DNA from: SIG223 sp964442785
GTDB lineage: Bacteria > Bacillota_I > Bacilli_A > RFN20 > DUOF01
Length of the DNA: 38,223 nt
Reading direction: 5' to 3'
Assembly (NCBI GenBank): GCA_964442785.1
Contig: CAYTZW010000009.1
Location: 1 to 38,223 of the forward strand
Part shown: positions 1 to 9,072 of the stretch, piece by piece
How positions within the stretch are numbered: position 1 is the first letter of the stretch
Layout of the letters: every line of letters begins with the position of its first letter
The notes under the pieces: generated by a model
Told to the model about the DNA's origin: nothing
Databases searched by the model: none
The model's input: only the letters and a program-made list of their open reading frames with translations
Made by a program: the position numbers and the translations under genes

Positions 1-27
1 AGGTGCGGTAATACTGCACTTTTTTTA
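1..27 (+). terminator. Intrinsic terminator of an upstream transcription unit
   Basis: A nine-pair stem (positions 1-9 with 13-21, one G-U pair, loop AAT) is followed by a run of seven T. No gene belonging to it is inside the window, so it must end a unit that lies to the left. Confidence 0.7.
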
Positions 28-44
28 TGGAAAAGAATAAATAG

Positions 45-78
45 TGAACAATTTTACAAAATAAAGCAAAATTGTTCA
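45..78. repeat. 11-bp perfect inverted repeat upstream of the ATPase gene
   Basis: TGAACAATTTT (45-55) is repeated as its exact reverse complement AAAATTGTTCA (68-78), with a 12-nt spacer. It has no T-run after it, so it is not a typical terminator. It lies about 70-100 nt before the start codon at 148, where an operator or an mRNA hairpin would be expected. The binding protein is unknown. Confidence 0.55.
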
Positions 79-147
79 GTACTAATGAATAATTTGATTG
101 ATTTAAAGAAAAATTTTCAGTATCATATATATGTAAAGGAGATTTAT

Positions 148-1329
148 ATGATAAATAGAGAACATTATATTGCACCTGTAAGGGAATTTTATGATTCAGA
201 TTTAATAAAAATTTTAACTGGTATTAGAAGATGCGGAAAATCTGTGATTTTGGAACAAATTAGAAAGGAAATATCTAAAAAAACTGATAATATTATTAGT
301 TTAAATTTTGAAGATAAAAGAGTTTATTCTGTGATTAAAAATGCAGATGACTTAATTGCGTTTGTAGAAAATAATAGAAAAGAAGGTAAATGCTATTTAT
401 TTTTTGATGAAATTCAAGTTTTAGATGATTGGTACATTGCTTGCAAAACTTTAAGACTAGATAATAATTCTGTATTTATCACAGGCTCTAACTCAAAACT
501 TTTATCTAAAGAATTTACAAAGGAATTAAGTGGTAGATATGTTTCCTTTAAAATTAGACCTTTTGTCTATAAAGAAATTTTAGAATATACAAAAGAATTA
601 AATAAAGATTGTTCGATTGCAGATTATTTGATTTGGGGTGGATTTCCTAAAAGATTTGAATTTGATGGAGAAGGGGCACAAAGAATTTATCTTAACGATT
701 TAGATGAAACCATTGTAATTAATGATTTAATAAATAGATATAAAATTAGAAAAACTAGTTTATTTAAAAGTATTGTAAACTATATCTTGCGTTCTAATAG
801 TAGGATATATTCTGCAAATTCAATTAGAGATTATGTGAAAAGAGAACATTCAGATTGTTCAGTTAATACTGTGATGAAATATCTTGGATATTTAGAAGAA
901 GCATATATTATTGAATCCGTAAAACAATATTCTACAAAAACAAAACGAGAACTTGCATTTTATCAAAAAGTATATAACGAAGATGTTTGTTTTAATTCAC
1001 TTAGATGTTTAGATAATAGATATGATTTAACTCATAACCTTGAAAATATAGTATTTAACGAATTGGAATATATGGGTTATAACCTTTATGTTTATGATAA
1101 TAATGGCAAAGAAATAGATTTTCTTGCTCAAAAGGGTAATAAAAAATATTATATTCAAGTAGCTTATAGTGTTTTAGATGAAAAAGCATATAAGAGAGAG
1201 TTTGGAGCTTTTGCAAATATTGATAACCTTTCTCAAAAAATAATTATCACAAATGATGATATAGATTATTCAACTAGTAATGTTAGGCATATTAAACTTA
1301 AAGACTTTTTATTAATGGAAGAATTGTAA
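148..1329 (+). CDS. AAA-type ATPase with DUF4143-type C-terminal domain
   Basis: This is a 393-residue ATPase of the family that joins an AAA_14 ATPase domain to a DUF4143 domain. The Walker A motif GIRRCGKS is near residues 25-32 and a Walker B segment LFFDEIQ is near 88-94. The C-terminal part contains EIDFLAQKGNKKYYIQV, resembling the restriction-endonuclease-like fold common in DUF4143 proteins. The family is widespread and its cellular role is not established; links to toxin-antitoxin-like or mobile functions are only suggestions. I chose ATG 148 because AAAGGAGA lies 5-12 nt before it; the in-frame ATG at 85 has no SD and sits just past the inverted repeat. It is unlinked in function to pyrH downstream, and occupies the place where rpsB-tsf lies in Bacillus. 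Confidence 0.85.
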   Translation: MINREHYIAPVREFYDSDLIKILTGIRRCGKSVILEQIRKEISKKTDNIISLNFEDKRVYSVIKNADDLIAFVENNRKEGKCYLFFDEIQVLDDWYIACKTLRLDNNSVFITGSNSKLLSKEFTKELSGRYVSFKIRPFVYKEILEYTKELNKDCSIADYLIWGGFPKRFEFDGEGAQRIYLNDLDETIVINDLINRYKIRKTSLFKSIVNYILRSNSRIYSANSIRDYVKREHSDCSVNTVMKYLGYLEEAYIIESVKQYSTKTKRELAFYQKVYNEDVCFNSLRCLDNRYDLTHNLENIVFNELEYMGYNLYVYDNNGKEIDFLAQKGNKKYYIQVAYSVLDEKAYKREFGAFANIDNLSQKIIITNDDIDYSTSNVRHIKLKDFLLMEEL

Positions 1330-1358
1330 TATTATAACCTACATTTTTTAAAACTATA

Positions 1359-1367
1359 TGGTATAAT
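1359..1367 (+). promoter_or_regulatory. Extended -10 promoter of pyrH-frr
   Basis: TG-G-TATAAT at 1359-1367 is an extended -10 element with no good -35. The predicted start of transcription (about 1374) falls within the AAAAGGGGAG SD region, so the pyrH leader would be about 15 nt. Confidence 0.6.
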
Positions 1368-1388
1368 TCTAAAAGGGGAGTGATAAAA

Positions 1389-2099
1389 ATGAACCATAAG
1401 CGAGTTCTTTTAAAAATTAGTGGTGCTTCTTTAGGAAATGATAAAAATGGTTTTGATATTAATGTTTTTAAAGCTTTAGCAAATCAAATCAAAGAATTAA
1501 TTAATATGGATATTAAAGTTGCAGTTGTAATTGGTGGTGGTAATGTTTGGAGAGGCTCTTTGGGTTCTAATTATCATCTTAATCCTGAAAAAGCTGATTA
1601 TTTAGGAATGACTTCCACTTTATATAATAGTTATTTACTTGACGGTTTGCTTAAACAAATTGGAGTAAAAAGTGTAGTTTATTCCGCTTTGAAAGTAGAA
1701 AAATTAACTAAAAAATATTTTAAATTTTTTGCTAAAAAAGATTTAGAAAATGGTAAAGTTGTTATTTTAGCAGGGGGAACAGGAAAACCTTTCTGTACAA
1801 CGGATACTGCAGCAAGTTTGCGAGCTTATGAACTGGGAATAGATACTATTTTAATGGGTAAAAATGGAGTGGACGGTGTTTATTCTGATGACCCAAGAAC
1901 TAATAAAAAAGCGATAAGATATGAACATTTAACTTACCAAGAAGTTTTAGAGAAGAAATTAAAAGTTGTAGATGAAGGTAGTATTCAAATATGTCAAAAA
2001 AATAATATAAAAATGCTTGTATTTAATATCAATGATATGGATAATATTAGTAAGGCAGTTCAAGATAATAAACTTGGAACTTTAATAGAAGGAGAATAA
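1389..2099 (+). CDS. pyrH: UMP kinase (PyrH)
   Basis: PyrH phosphorylates UMP to UDP using ATP, the step feeding all UTP/CTP synthesis; the bacterial enzyme is a hexamer of the amino acid kinase fold. The 236 residues carry the N-terminal KRVLLKISG strand and loop, VVIGGGNVWRG (about 46-56), ADYLGM, GGTGKPFCTTDTAA (about 131-144) and GVDGVYSDDP (about 162-171), all in family order. It differs from the usual consensus in having SGASL for SGEAL and GKNGVDG for KATKVDG, so it is a divergent member. ATG 1389 follows AGGGGAG at good spacing; a GTG at 1380 overlaps that SD and is unlikely. frr starts 2 nt after its stop, so the pair is one operon. Confidence 0.95.
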   Translation: MNHKRVLLKISGASLGNDKNGFDINVFKALANQIKELINMDIKVAVVIGGGNVWRGSLGSNYHLNPEKADYLGMTSTLYNSYLLDGLLKQIGVKSVVYSALKVEKLTKKYFKFFAKKDLENGKVVILAGGTGKPFCTTDTAASLRAYELGIDTILMGKNGVDGVYSDDPRTNKKAIRYEHLTYQEVLEKKLKVVDEGSIQICQKNNIKMLVFNINDMDNISKAVQDNKLGTLIEGE

Positions 2100-2101
2100 A
2101 T

Positions 2102-2653
2102 ATGGATATTGATGAATTAATGTTAGATTTAGAATTAAGAATGGAAAAAGCAATAGAAAGTTATCAAAGAGATTTAACTACGGTTAGAACTGGTAGGGCT
2201 TCTGCTAGTATGTTTGAAAGGGTTTTAGTTGATTACTATGGAGAAATGACTCCTATTAATCAAATTAGTAATATTTCTGTCCCTGAAGCTAGACAATTAT
2301 TGATTAAACCTTATGAAAGAGAATTTATAAAAGCAATCGAAAAGGCAATTACCGATGCTAATTTAGGTTTAACTCCTAATAATGACGGAGTAGTTATTAG
2401 AATTACCGTTCCTGCTTTGACGGAAGAAAGACGTCGTGAATATGTAAAAATGGCCTCAAAAATGGCTGAAGAAGCTAAAGTTGCTATTAGAAATATCAGG
2501 AGAGATGGTAATGATAAATTGAAATCTAATAAAACTATTTCTGAAGATATAAGGAAATCTTATGAAGAAGATGTTCAAAAATTAACTGATAAATTTACAA
2601 AGAAGATTGATGCTTTGTATGCTGAAAAGGAAAAAGATGTGATGTCAATTTAA
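2102..2653 (+). CDS. frr: Ribosome recycling factor
   Basis: RRF acts with EF-G to split the post-termination ribosome. The 183 residues match the usual length of about 185 and follow the family pattern: an N-terminal helix with YQRDLTTVRTGRASASMF (about 21-38), the domain-II segment YYGEMTPINQISNISVPE (about 45-62), then a long C-terminal helix beginning with TEERRREYVKMA (about 110-121). GAAGGAGAATAAAT supplies the SD inside the end of pyrH. The stop codon lies in the terminator hairpin that follows. In Bacillus uppS comes next; here it is absent and cdsA follows under its own promoter. Confidence 0.97.
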   Translation: MDIDELMLDLELRMEKAIESYQRDLTTVRTGRASASMFERVLVDYYGEMTPINQISNISVPEARQLLIKPYEREFIKAIEKAITDANLGLTPNNDGVVIRITVPALTEERRREYVKMASKMAEEAKVAIRNIRRDGNDKLKSNKTISEDIRKSYEEDVQKLTDKFTKKIDALYAEKEKDVMSI

Positions 2654-2666
2654 TCACATCTTTTTT
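2631..2666 (+). terminator. Terminator of pyrH-frr, overlapping the frr stop codon
   Basis: AAAAAGATGTGAT (2631-2643) pairs with ATCACATCTTTTT (2653-2665), loop of 9 nt, ending in a T-run. The frr stop codon (2651-2653) is at the loop/stem edge, so a ribosome finishing frr covers the hairpin. Confidence 0.85.
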
Positions 2667-2690
2667 ATAGATATAATCTATAAAATTGTG

Positions 2691-2696
2691 TATAAT
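2691..2696 (+). promoter_or_regulatory. -10 box for cdsA-rseP-polC
   Basis: TATAAT preceded by TTGTG lies directly after the frr terminator and 40 nt before the cdsA start. No convincing -35 is visible. It is the only evident promoter for the cdsA-rseP-polC run. Confidence 0.5.
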
Positions 2697-2736
2697 AGAA
2701 AAGTAATTTGTTAACCTTAAAAATGGAGGGTGTTTT

Positions 2737-3543
2737 ATGAGTTCAAAAAAATTAAGAGTTTTAACGGGAATTTGTTTGGCTATTGTTCTTATTCCTTTAC
2801 TTATCATTGGAAAATTACCTTTTGATATTTTCGTTATGGTGGTTTTTACTGGAGCAATGTTTGAATTTATTAATATTAAGAATTGTAATTGGATTACTAA
2901 AATTGGAAGTGTGCTTATAGTTGGAGCAGTTACTTTATTAACAAGATTTCATTTACATAATACATTTTCATTTCCTTATGAAAAAATCCTTTTTGCTTTA
3001 GCAATTTTTAGTCTTTTATTTTTAACTGTTTCTTATTTTATAGATGATAGATTAAATGGAAATGATGTCTTTTTGATTTTTACAATGCTTCTAATTTATG
3101 GAACTTCTTCATATGCTTTATTATCTTTTAATGCTAATGAAGGTGGCTATCGATTTTTGTTATTAGCTTTATTGTTTATTCCTACCATTATTTGTGATAC
3201 TGCTGCTTATGTCTTTGGCTCAAGGTGGGGAAAAACAAAATATATTCAAAAAATTTCTGTTAACAAAAGTTTAGAAGGTGCTATTTCTGGATATGTCTTT
3301 GGTTTAGCAGCTGGTCTTGTAATTTTAGCTATTGGTCATCAATATTTTTCTTGGCAATTATTAGGAGTGACTTTTGTTATTCCATTTACTTGTCAACTTG
3401 GTGATTTATTCTTTTCTTCAATTAAAAGATTACATTCAATTAAAGACTTTTCTTCTCTTTTACCAGGACACGGTGGAATTAATGATAGAATGGATTCTTT
3501 GATTATTGATTCCTTAGTATTATTGACATTTATTATATTTTAG
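2737..3543 (+). CDS. cdsA: Phosphatidate cytidylyltransferase
   Basis: CdsA makes CDP-diacylglycerol from phosphatidate and CTP in the membrane, the branch point for all phospholipids. The 268 residues contain about seven or eight hydrophobic helices. The full family signature is present at about 228-255: SIKRLHSIKDF, then LPGHGGINDRMD, including the catalytic K-D and the DRxD metal motif. ATGGAGGGTGTTTT gives the SD before ATG 2737. rseP begins 14 nt after its stop. In Bacillus dxr separates the two genes; here it is missing. Confidence 0.95.
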   Translation: MSSKKLRVLTGICLAIVLIPLLIIGKLPFDIFVMVVFTGAMFEFINIKNCNWITKIGSVLIVGAVTLLTRFHLHNTFSFPYEKILFALAIFSLLFLTVSYFIDDRLNGNDVFLIFTMLLIYGTSSYALLSFNANEGGYRFLLLALLFIPTIICDTAAYVFGSRWGKTKYIQKISVNKSLEGAISGYVFGLAAGLVILAIGHQYFSWQLLGVTFVIPFTCQLGDLFFSSIKRLHSIKDFSSLLPGHGGINDRMDSLIIDSLVLLTFIIF

Positions 3544-3557
3544 AAAGAAGGTTAAAA

Positions 3558-4667
3558 ATGTTTCTAGCAAGTTTTTTTGGTTTCTTATGGGATTTAGTTG
3601 TTTTTGTTGTTGCTTTATCCATTTTAATTCTTATTCACGAATTTGGTCATTTTTTCTTTGCTAAATTGTTTAAAGTTTATTGTTATGAATTTTCTTTAGG
3701 AATGGGACCTTTGGTAGTTCAAAAAGAAAGAAAAAACGATGAAACTAAATATTCTATTAGAGCTTTTCCAATCGGTGGTTATGTTGCTATGGCAGGAGAA
3801 TCTACAGAAGAAGATGCTAATGTTCCTTTTGAAAGAACAATAAATGGGGTTGCTAGTTGGAAAAAAATGATTATTGTCATTGCAGGAGTAATGATGAATT
3901 TTATTTTAGCTTTTGTTTTATTCTTTGGCATTTTCTTAAGCATTGGAACTCCTGTTAATAAGTATAAGTTAGAAGTAAGTGAAACTGGAATTGCCTATGG
4001 GGCAGGACTTCGAACTAATGACACCATTAATGAAATTTCTTCTTTAATTATTGAAGAAGGAAAAGAAAATATTTATAAGGAAAAAGAAGTTTCTTCTTTA
4101 ATTGAAGTTATCAATTTCTTAAATGATAACTCGATAAGTAGTGATAAACAAATTCAAGAACTTACTTTTAATGTTACAAGGAATGAAACTACTTTTGATA
4201 TTGATTTGACTAGAAATTTTCAAGACGGAGAAGTACAAAAGATTGGAATTAGTGTTGTTCAATTAAGAGAAAGACAAGGATTTTTCAAAACTCTTGGTTA
4301 CTCTGTTAAATATGAACTTGAAGTAACAGGTCTTATTTTTGAAGGTGTAGCTGGTTTATTTACAAAAGAAGGTTGGAAAAATGTTGGAGGACCTGTTCAA
4401 ATTTTCCAAGTTACTAGTGAAGCTGCTAGTGAAGGATTTGTGAATTTCTTAATGTTATTAGCCATTTTATCTGCTAATTTAGGAGTAATAAATCTTTTGC
4501 CTATTCCTGCTTTAGACGGAGCTAGATTTTTAACTTCTTTATGGGAAGTTATTACTAGAAAAAAAGTTAATCCTAATGCAGAAGCGACTATTAATGCTAT
4601 AGGAATGATTTTCTTATTAGGACTTATGGGAATTATTATTATTAAAGATATAGTTATGTTGTTTTAA
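3558..4667 (+). CDS. rseP: Site-2 intramembrane zinc metalloprotease (RseP/RasP)
   Basis: This is a polytopic S2P-type protease that cuts anti-sigma factors and leftover signal peptides within the membrane. The zinc motif HEFGH is at residues 27-31 in the first helix. A central PDZ-like region (about 125-235) is present but poorly conserved, and the third ligand motif ALDGARF is near residue 318 in NLLPIPALDG. At 369 residues it is somewhat shorter than Bacillus RasP (about 420). The substrate is not shown here, and no anti-sigma gene is nearby. The SD is AGAAGG at the end of cdsA. polC starts 11 nt downstream; the proS gene found between them in Bacillus is absent. Confidence 0.93.
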   Translation: MFLASFFGFLWDLVVFVVALSILILIHEFGHFFFAKLFKVYCYEFSLGMGPLVVQKERKNDETKYSIRAFPIGGYVAMAGESTEEDANVPFERTINGVASWKKMIIVIAGVMMNFILAFVLFFGIFLSIGTPVNKYKLEVSETGIAYGAGLRTNDTINEISSLIIEEGKENIYKEKEVSSLIEVINFLNDNSISSDKQIQELTFNVTRNETTFDIDLTRNFQDGEVQKIGISVVQLRERQGFFKTLGYSVKYELEVTGLIFEGVAGLFTKEGWKNVGGPVQIFQVTSEAASEGFVNFLMLLAILSANLGVINLLPIPALDGARFLTSLWEVITRKKVNPNAEATINAIGMIFLLGLMGIIIIKDIVMLF

Positions 4668-4678
4668 GAGGTGTAAAT

Positions 4679-7600
4679 ATGGACGAGAGATTAGTTAAAT
4701 TTTTAGAAACAATTAAGATAGAAGAAAAAGAACATTTTTTGTTTGCTAATGTTAAATTAATTTCTTTAGTTTATAATAAAGCAACGCAATCATATAAAAT
4801 CAATTTAAGTCTTTTTTCTCCTATATCTATTGATGCTTATGCTTTGATATCTAAAAATATCAAGAATTTTCCTTATCCAATAGAGGTTATTTATCATCTT
4901 GATAGTTCTGTTGTTTTTAATGAAGAAGAAATAGGAAATTACTTAGATTATTTTAAGAAGAAATATTCTCAATTACAGGCTTTAGAAGGTATTAATTTTT
5001 CTTATTTACCTAATAAATTGATTTTTAAGGTTAAAACTAATTTGCAAGAGGATTTATTAATTCCTTTAAAAAGTGATATTGCTAATAAATTTGCCTCTTT
5101 TGGAATAACTTTAAATGTTGTAATCAAAGTTGAAAAAGATGAAGATTTAGAAAAAAGTGCTAAAGAAGAAACGGAAGGACTTAATTCTAAATTAGTTTCT
5201 GCTGCTGTAAGTCAACAAGAAAAAGCCGAAAAAGAATTTCGTAATGAAAAACCAAAAACTAATCATTATAAAACAGAAATCGTGGAAGTAAAAATAAAGG
5301 ATTTAACCCAATATGACAAGAATATTAGTGTAATAGGTAAAGTTATTAGAGCAGAAACAAAAGAACTCAAAACAGGGAGATTAATCCTATCTTTTGACAT
5401 AACAGATAATACAGATTCCATTACTTGTAAAATATTTGAAGGAGCAAGATTTTCTAAAGATGACCTAAAAAATGTCAAAGAAGGTAATTGGTATAAAATA
5501 ATTGGAAATGTTGAAAATGATACCTTTGAACACGAAGATGTCTTAATGGCTTCTAAAATGGAACAATTAGAAATAAATGAAGAAGTTCGTAGTGATGACG
5601 CAATCGAAAAAAGAGTAGAATTGCATTTGCATTCTAAAATGAGTGCTATGGACGGAATTAATACTATAAAAGATTATGTAAATCGTGCTGAAAAATGGGG
5701 ACATAAAGCTATCGCTATAACGGACCACGATAATTTACAAGGTTTTCCTGATGCTCAAAATGCTTTAAAAGGAAAAAATATCAAAATGATATATGGTATT
5801 GAAGGAACAATGGCTAATAATAAACCTTTATATACTTTTAAACCTGCCGATATGGAACTTGCTAATGCAACTTATGTTGTTTTTGATATTGAAACAAGTG
5901 GCTTTTCTTCTTCTTTAGATAACATTATTGAAATAGGAGCCGTTAAATGTAAAAATGGTGTTGTCATTGAAAGATTTCAAACTTTTATAGATGTTGGCTT
6001 TCCTTTACAAGCAAAAATAACCGAACTTACAGGAATTACTGATGCGATGTTAAAAGGACAACCTAAATTAGAAGATGTTATTGATAATTTTAAAGATTTT
6101 ATTGAAGGTTGTATTTTAGTTGCTCATAACGCTACTTTTGATATTGGTTTTATTAAAACTGCTTTTTATAAACTTGGATATCCTTTAGAAAATCCTGTTA
6201 TTGATACTTTAAATGTTGCTAGAAGAATTTATCCAAATATGAAAAGATATAATTTGAAAGCATTATGTAAAAACTTAAAAGTAGAATATGATAGTGAAAG
6301 TGCCCATAGAGCAGATTATGATGCTGAAGTAACTTATCATTGCTTTGATTGTATGTTAACGACTTTAATTCAAGATTATGGTATTGAAAAACATAAAGAT
6401 TTCTCTAAATTAGTAGACGGAAATGAATATAAAAGGGTTTTCCCATATCACCTAACTTTATTATGTAAAAACCAAGAAGGATTAAAGGATTTATTTAAGT
6501 TAGTATCAAGATCCTTAACCGAAACTTTTGTCGATGGAGCTAGAATGAGAAAAGAAGATGTCGATGAATTTAGAACTCATTTATTAGTAGGTTCGGCTTG
6601 TTGTAACTCTGAAGTTTTTGAAATAGCCCAAACTAAGTCATTTGAAGAATTAAAAGAATATGTTTCTTGGTATGACTATATCGAAATACAACCACTTGAT
6701 AATTATTCTCATTTAATCGCTACAGGTAAAATTACCTCTGAAAGACTAGAAGAAGTTATCAAAATGATTATAAAAGCTGCTCAGGAAACAAAGAAGATTT
6801 TAGTAGCCACAGGAGATGTTCATTATTTAGACCCAGAAGATAAAATTGCTCGTACTATATATATAAATTCTAAAGCTATCGGAGGAGCAATGCACCCTTT
6901 ATATGACTATGAAGGTCGTGTAAAAGAATATCCAAATCAACATTTTAGAACTACTCGTGAAATGTTAAAATGTTTTGAGTGGTTAGGTGAAGATTTAGCT
7001 TATGAAATGGTGGTTACCAATACCAATAAAATTGCCGATATGATTGAAGGAGTAACCCCTTTAAAAACGGAATTATATACTCCTAAAATGGAAGGTGCCG
7101 AAGAAACGTTAGAGCAACTATGTTATAAAACTGCTAAGGAAATATATGGAGATCCTTTACCTGAGATTGTTCAAGCTAGAATTGAAAAGGAATTAAAATC
7201 TATCATTGGAAATGGTTTCGCCGTTATTTATTATATTGCTCATAAATTAGTTAAAAAGTCTAATGAAGACGGTTATATAGTAGGTTCGAGAGGTTCTGTT
7301 GGCTCTTCCGTAGTTGCTACATTTACAGGTATTACGGAAGTTAATGGTTTGCCACCTCATTATGTTTGCCCACATTGTAAATATTCAGAGTTTTTCACTG
7401 ACGGAAGTGTTGCTAGTGGTTTTGACTTGCCTGCTAAAAATTGCCCTCAATGTGGAATGCCATTAAAAGGCGATGGACACGATATTCCTTTTGAAACTTT
7501 CTTAGGTTTTAAAGGAGATAAAGTTCCTGATATTGACTTAAATTTCTCAGGGGATTATCAGCCAAGAGCTCACGATTTTACCAAAGTAATGTTTGGTGAA

Positions 7601-8965
7601 GATAATGTATTTAGAGCAGGAACGATTGGAACGGTAGCTGAAAAAACGGCGTATGGTTATGTAAAAGCCTATTTTGAAAATACTCATTTGCCAATGCCTA
7701 GAAAAGCTGAAATAAATCGACTTGCTAAGAAATGTGAAGGTGTTAAAAGAACGACAGGACAACACCCAGGTGGAATTGTTGTTATTCCTCAATATATGGA
7801 CGTTTTTGATTTTACTCCAATTAACTATCCTGCTGATGACTTATCAGCAGCGTGGAGAACTACTCACTTTGATTTCCACGCTATTCACGATAATGTTTTA
7901 AAACTTGATATTCTAGGACACGTTGACCCAACTCAACTTAGAATGCTTTACGATTTAACGGGAATTGACCCTAAAACTGTTGATGTTAGTGATGAAAAAG
8001 TATTAGCGTTATTTTCAGGACCAGAAGTTATGGGAGTAACTAAAGAACAAGTTTTAAACGAAACAGGAACGACGGGAGTTTCTGAATTTAATACTCCTTT
8101 TACTAAAAAGATGGTGTTATCAACAAAGCCTACCAAATTCTCTGACTTAGTACAAATATCTGGTTTATCACACGGAACTGATGTTTGGAATGGAAATGCT
8201 GAAGAATTAATAAAAAATGGAACTTGTACCATTAAAACCGTTATTGGTTGTCGTGATGATATAATGGTTTACTTAATGCACAAAGGACTAGAACCAGGAA
8301 CTGCCTTTAAAATAATGGAAGCCGTTAGAAAAGGAAAAGGATTAACTCCAGAATTTGAAGAAACAATGAAAGAACACAATGTACCTTCTTGGTATTTGGA
8401 TTCTTGTAAAAAGATAAAATATATGTTCCCAAAAGCTCACGCTGTTGCTTATGTTATGATGGCTTTAAGAAGTACTTGGTATAAAATCTATAAACCTTTA
8501 CACTTCTATGCTGCTTATTTCTCTACAAGATGTAATATTTTTGATATAAAAGCAATGACTGGTGGCTATAATGCTATCAAAAAAAGGTATGAAGAAATCT
8601 TAGAAAAAAAGAGAAATCACGAAGATGTCAGTGCTAAAGAAGAAGAAATAGCTTCTACTTTGGAAAATGCTTTGGAAATGACGGCAAGAGGATATACTTT
8701 TGCTAATATCAATATCGATAAATCCGCAGCTTCTAATTTCATAGTAGATGAAGAAAATAATCAACTAATTCCTCCATTTACTACAATAGATGGTTTAGGA
8801 CTTAACGTGGCTAACTCTATTGTCAAAGCAAGAGAAGAAAAGCCTTTCTTATCAAGGCAAGATTTAATGCAAAGAACTCAAGTAAATGGAACTCAAAAGA
8901 AAATATTCGAGGAACTAGGAGTTTTAGATGAACTAAGTGAAGCTAATCAATTAACTTTATTTTAA
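4679..8965 (+). CDS. polC: DNA polymerase III PolC-type alpha subunit
   Basis: PolC is the main replicative polymerase of low-GC Gram-positives, with built-in proofreading. The 1428 residues (Bacillus about 1437) show, in order: an N-terminal domain; an OB fold (about 205-300); the first half of the PHP domain with VELHLHSKMSAMDG (about 314-327); an inserted DEDDh exonuclease from FDIETSG (about 402) to HRADYDAE (about 542); the rest of PHP; a zinc-binding CPHC...CPQC pair (about 898-925); and the polymerase core with SRGSVGSS (about 870) and PDIDLNFSG (about 950), which holds the catalytic aspartates. No break or missing motif was seen. The SD is AGAGGTG, 7 nt before ATG. The stop codon overlaps the following terminator. 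Confidence 0.97.
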   Translation: MDERLVKFLETIKIEEKEHFLFANVKLISLVYNKATQSYKINLSLFSPISIDAYALISKNIKNFPYPIEVIYHLDSSVVFNEEEIGNYLDYFKKKYSQLQALEGINFSYLPNKLIFKVKTNLQEDLLIPLKSDIANKFASFGITLNVVIKVEKDEDLEKSAKEETEGLNSKLVSAAVSQQEKAEKEFRNEKPKTNHYKTEIVEVKIKDLTQYDKNISVIGKVIRAETKELKTGRLILSFDITDNTDSITCKIFEGARFSKDDLKNVKEGNWYKIIGNVENDTFEHEDVLMASKMEQLEINEEVRSDDAIEKRVELHLHSKMSAMDGINTIKDYVNRAEKWGHKAIAITDHDNLQGFPDAQNALKGKNIKMIYGIEGTMANNKPLYTFKPADMELANATYVVFDIETSGFSSSLDNIIEIGAVKCKNGVVIERFQTFIDVGFPLQAKITELTGITDAMLKGQPKLEDVIDNFKDFIEGCILVAHNATFDIGFIKTAFYKLGYPLENPVIDTLNVARRIYPNMKRYNLKALCKNLKVEYDSESAHRADYDAEVTYHCFDCMLTTLIQDYGIEKHKDFSKLVDGNEYKRVFPYHLTLLCKNQEGLKDLFKLVSRSLTETFVDGARMRKEDVDEFRTHLLVGSACCNSEVFEIAQTKSFEELKEYVSWYDYIEIQPLDNYSHLIATGKITSERLEEVIKMIIKAAQETKKILVATGDVHYLDPEDKIARTIYINSKAIGGAMHPLYDYEGRVKEYPNQHFRTTREMLKCFEWLGEDLAYEMVVTNTNKIADMIEGVTPLKTELYTPKMEGAEETLEQLCYKTAKEIYGDPLPEIVQARIEKELKSIIGNGFAVIYYIAHKLVKKSNEDGYIVGSRGSVGSSVVATFTGITEVNGLPPHYVCPHCKYSEFFTDGSVASGFDLPAKNCPQCGMPLKGDGHDIPFETFLGFKGDKVPDIDLNFSGDYQPRAHDFTKVMFGEDNVFRAGTIGTVAEKTAYGYVKAYFENTHLPMPRKAEINRLAKKCEGVKRTTGQHPGGIVVIPQYMDVFDFTPINYPADDLSAAWRTTHFDFHAIHDNVLKLDILGHVDPTQLRMLYDLTGIDPKTVDVSDEKVLALFSGPEVMGVTKEQVLNETGTTGVSEFNTPFTKKMVLSTKPTKFSDLVQISGLSHGTDVWNGNAEELIKNGTCTIKTVIGCRDDIMVYLMHKGLEPGTAFKIMEAVRKGKGLTPEFEETMKEHNVPSWYLDSCKKIKYMFPKAHAVAYVMMALRSTWYKIYKPLHFYAAYFSTRCNIFDIKAMTGGYNAIKKRYEEILEKKRNHEDVSAKEEEIASTLENALEMTARGYTFANINIDKSAASNFIVDEENNQLIPPFTTIDGLGLNVANSIVKAREEKPFLSRQDLMQRTQVNGTQKKIFEELGVLDELSEANQLTLF

Positions 8966-8992
8966 AAATTGTCTTTAAAAGGCAATTTTTTT
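8964..8992 (+). terminator. Terminator after polC
   Basis: AAAAATTGTC (8965-8973 region) pairs with GGCAATTTTT (8981-8990) around a 7-nt loop and runs into T. It overlaps the polC TAA. Confidence 0.8.
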
Positions 8993-9010
8993 ATTACAAT
9001 ATAAAATATG

Positions 9011-9039
9011 TTGTCGATTTAAAATTTGATTGATATAAT
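9011..9039 (+). promoter_or_regulatory. Promoter of the 160-residue membrane protein gene, with a partial 0A box
   Basis: TTGTCG (9011-9016) and TATAAT (9034-9039) are separated by exactly 17 nt. TGTCGAT (9012-9018) overlaps the -35 and differs by one base from the Spo0A box TGTCGAA, so Spo0A control is possible but not shown. Confidence 0.6.
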
Positions 9040-9072
9040 TTAGATAAAGAAAAATTTAAAAAGGAGAAAAAT

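Noticed and set aside
32..147. Alternative ATG at 85 for the ATPase
   Set aside because: No SD, and the extra 21 residues are not family-like; ATG 148 has AAAGGAGA.
148..2099. Mycoplasma-type genetic code (TGA = Trp)
   Set aside because: Tryptophan is encoded by TGG, and TGA ends spo0A and the 159-residue gene directly at terminators.
2595..2807. Open frame on the minus strand across the frr terminator and cdsA start
   Set aside because: It runs through a terminator and promoter, has no SD and mirrors two real genes.
5266..8232. Three minus-strand frames inside polC
   Set aside because: They are shadows of the polC coding sequence, with low-complexity translations and no SD.
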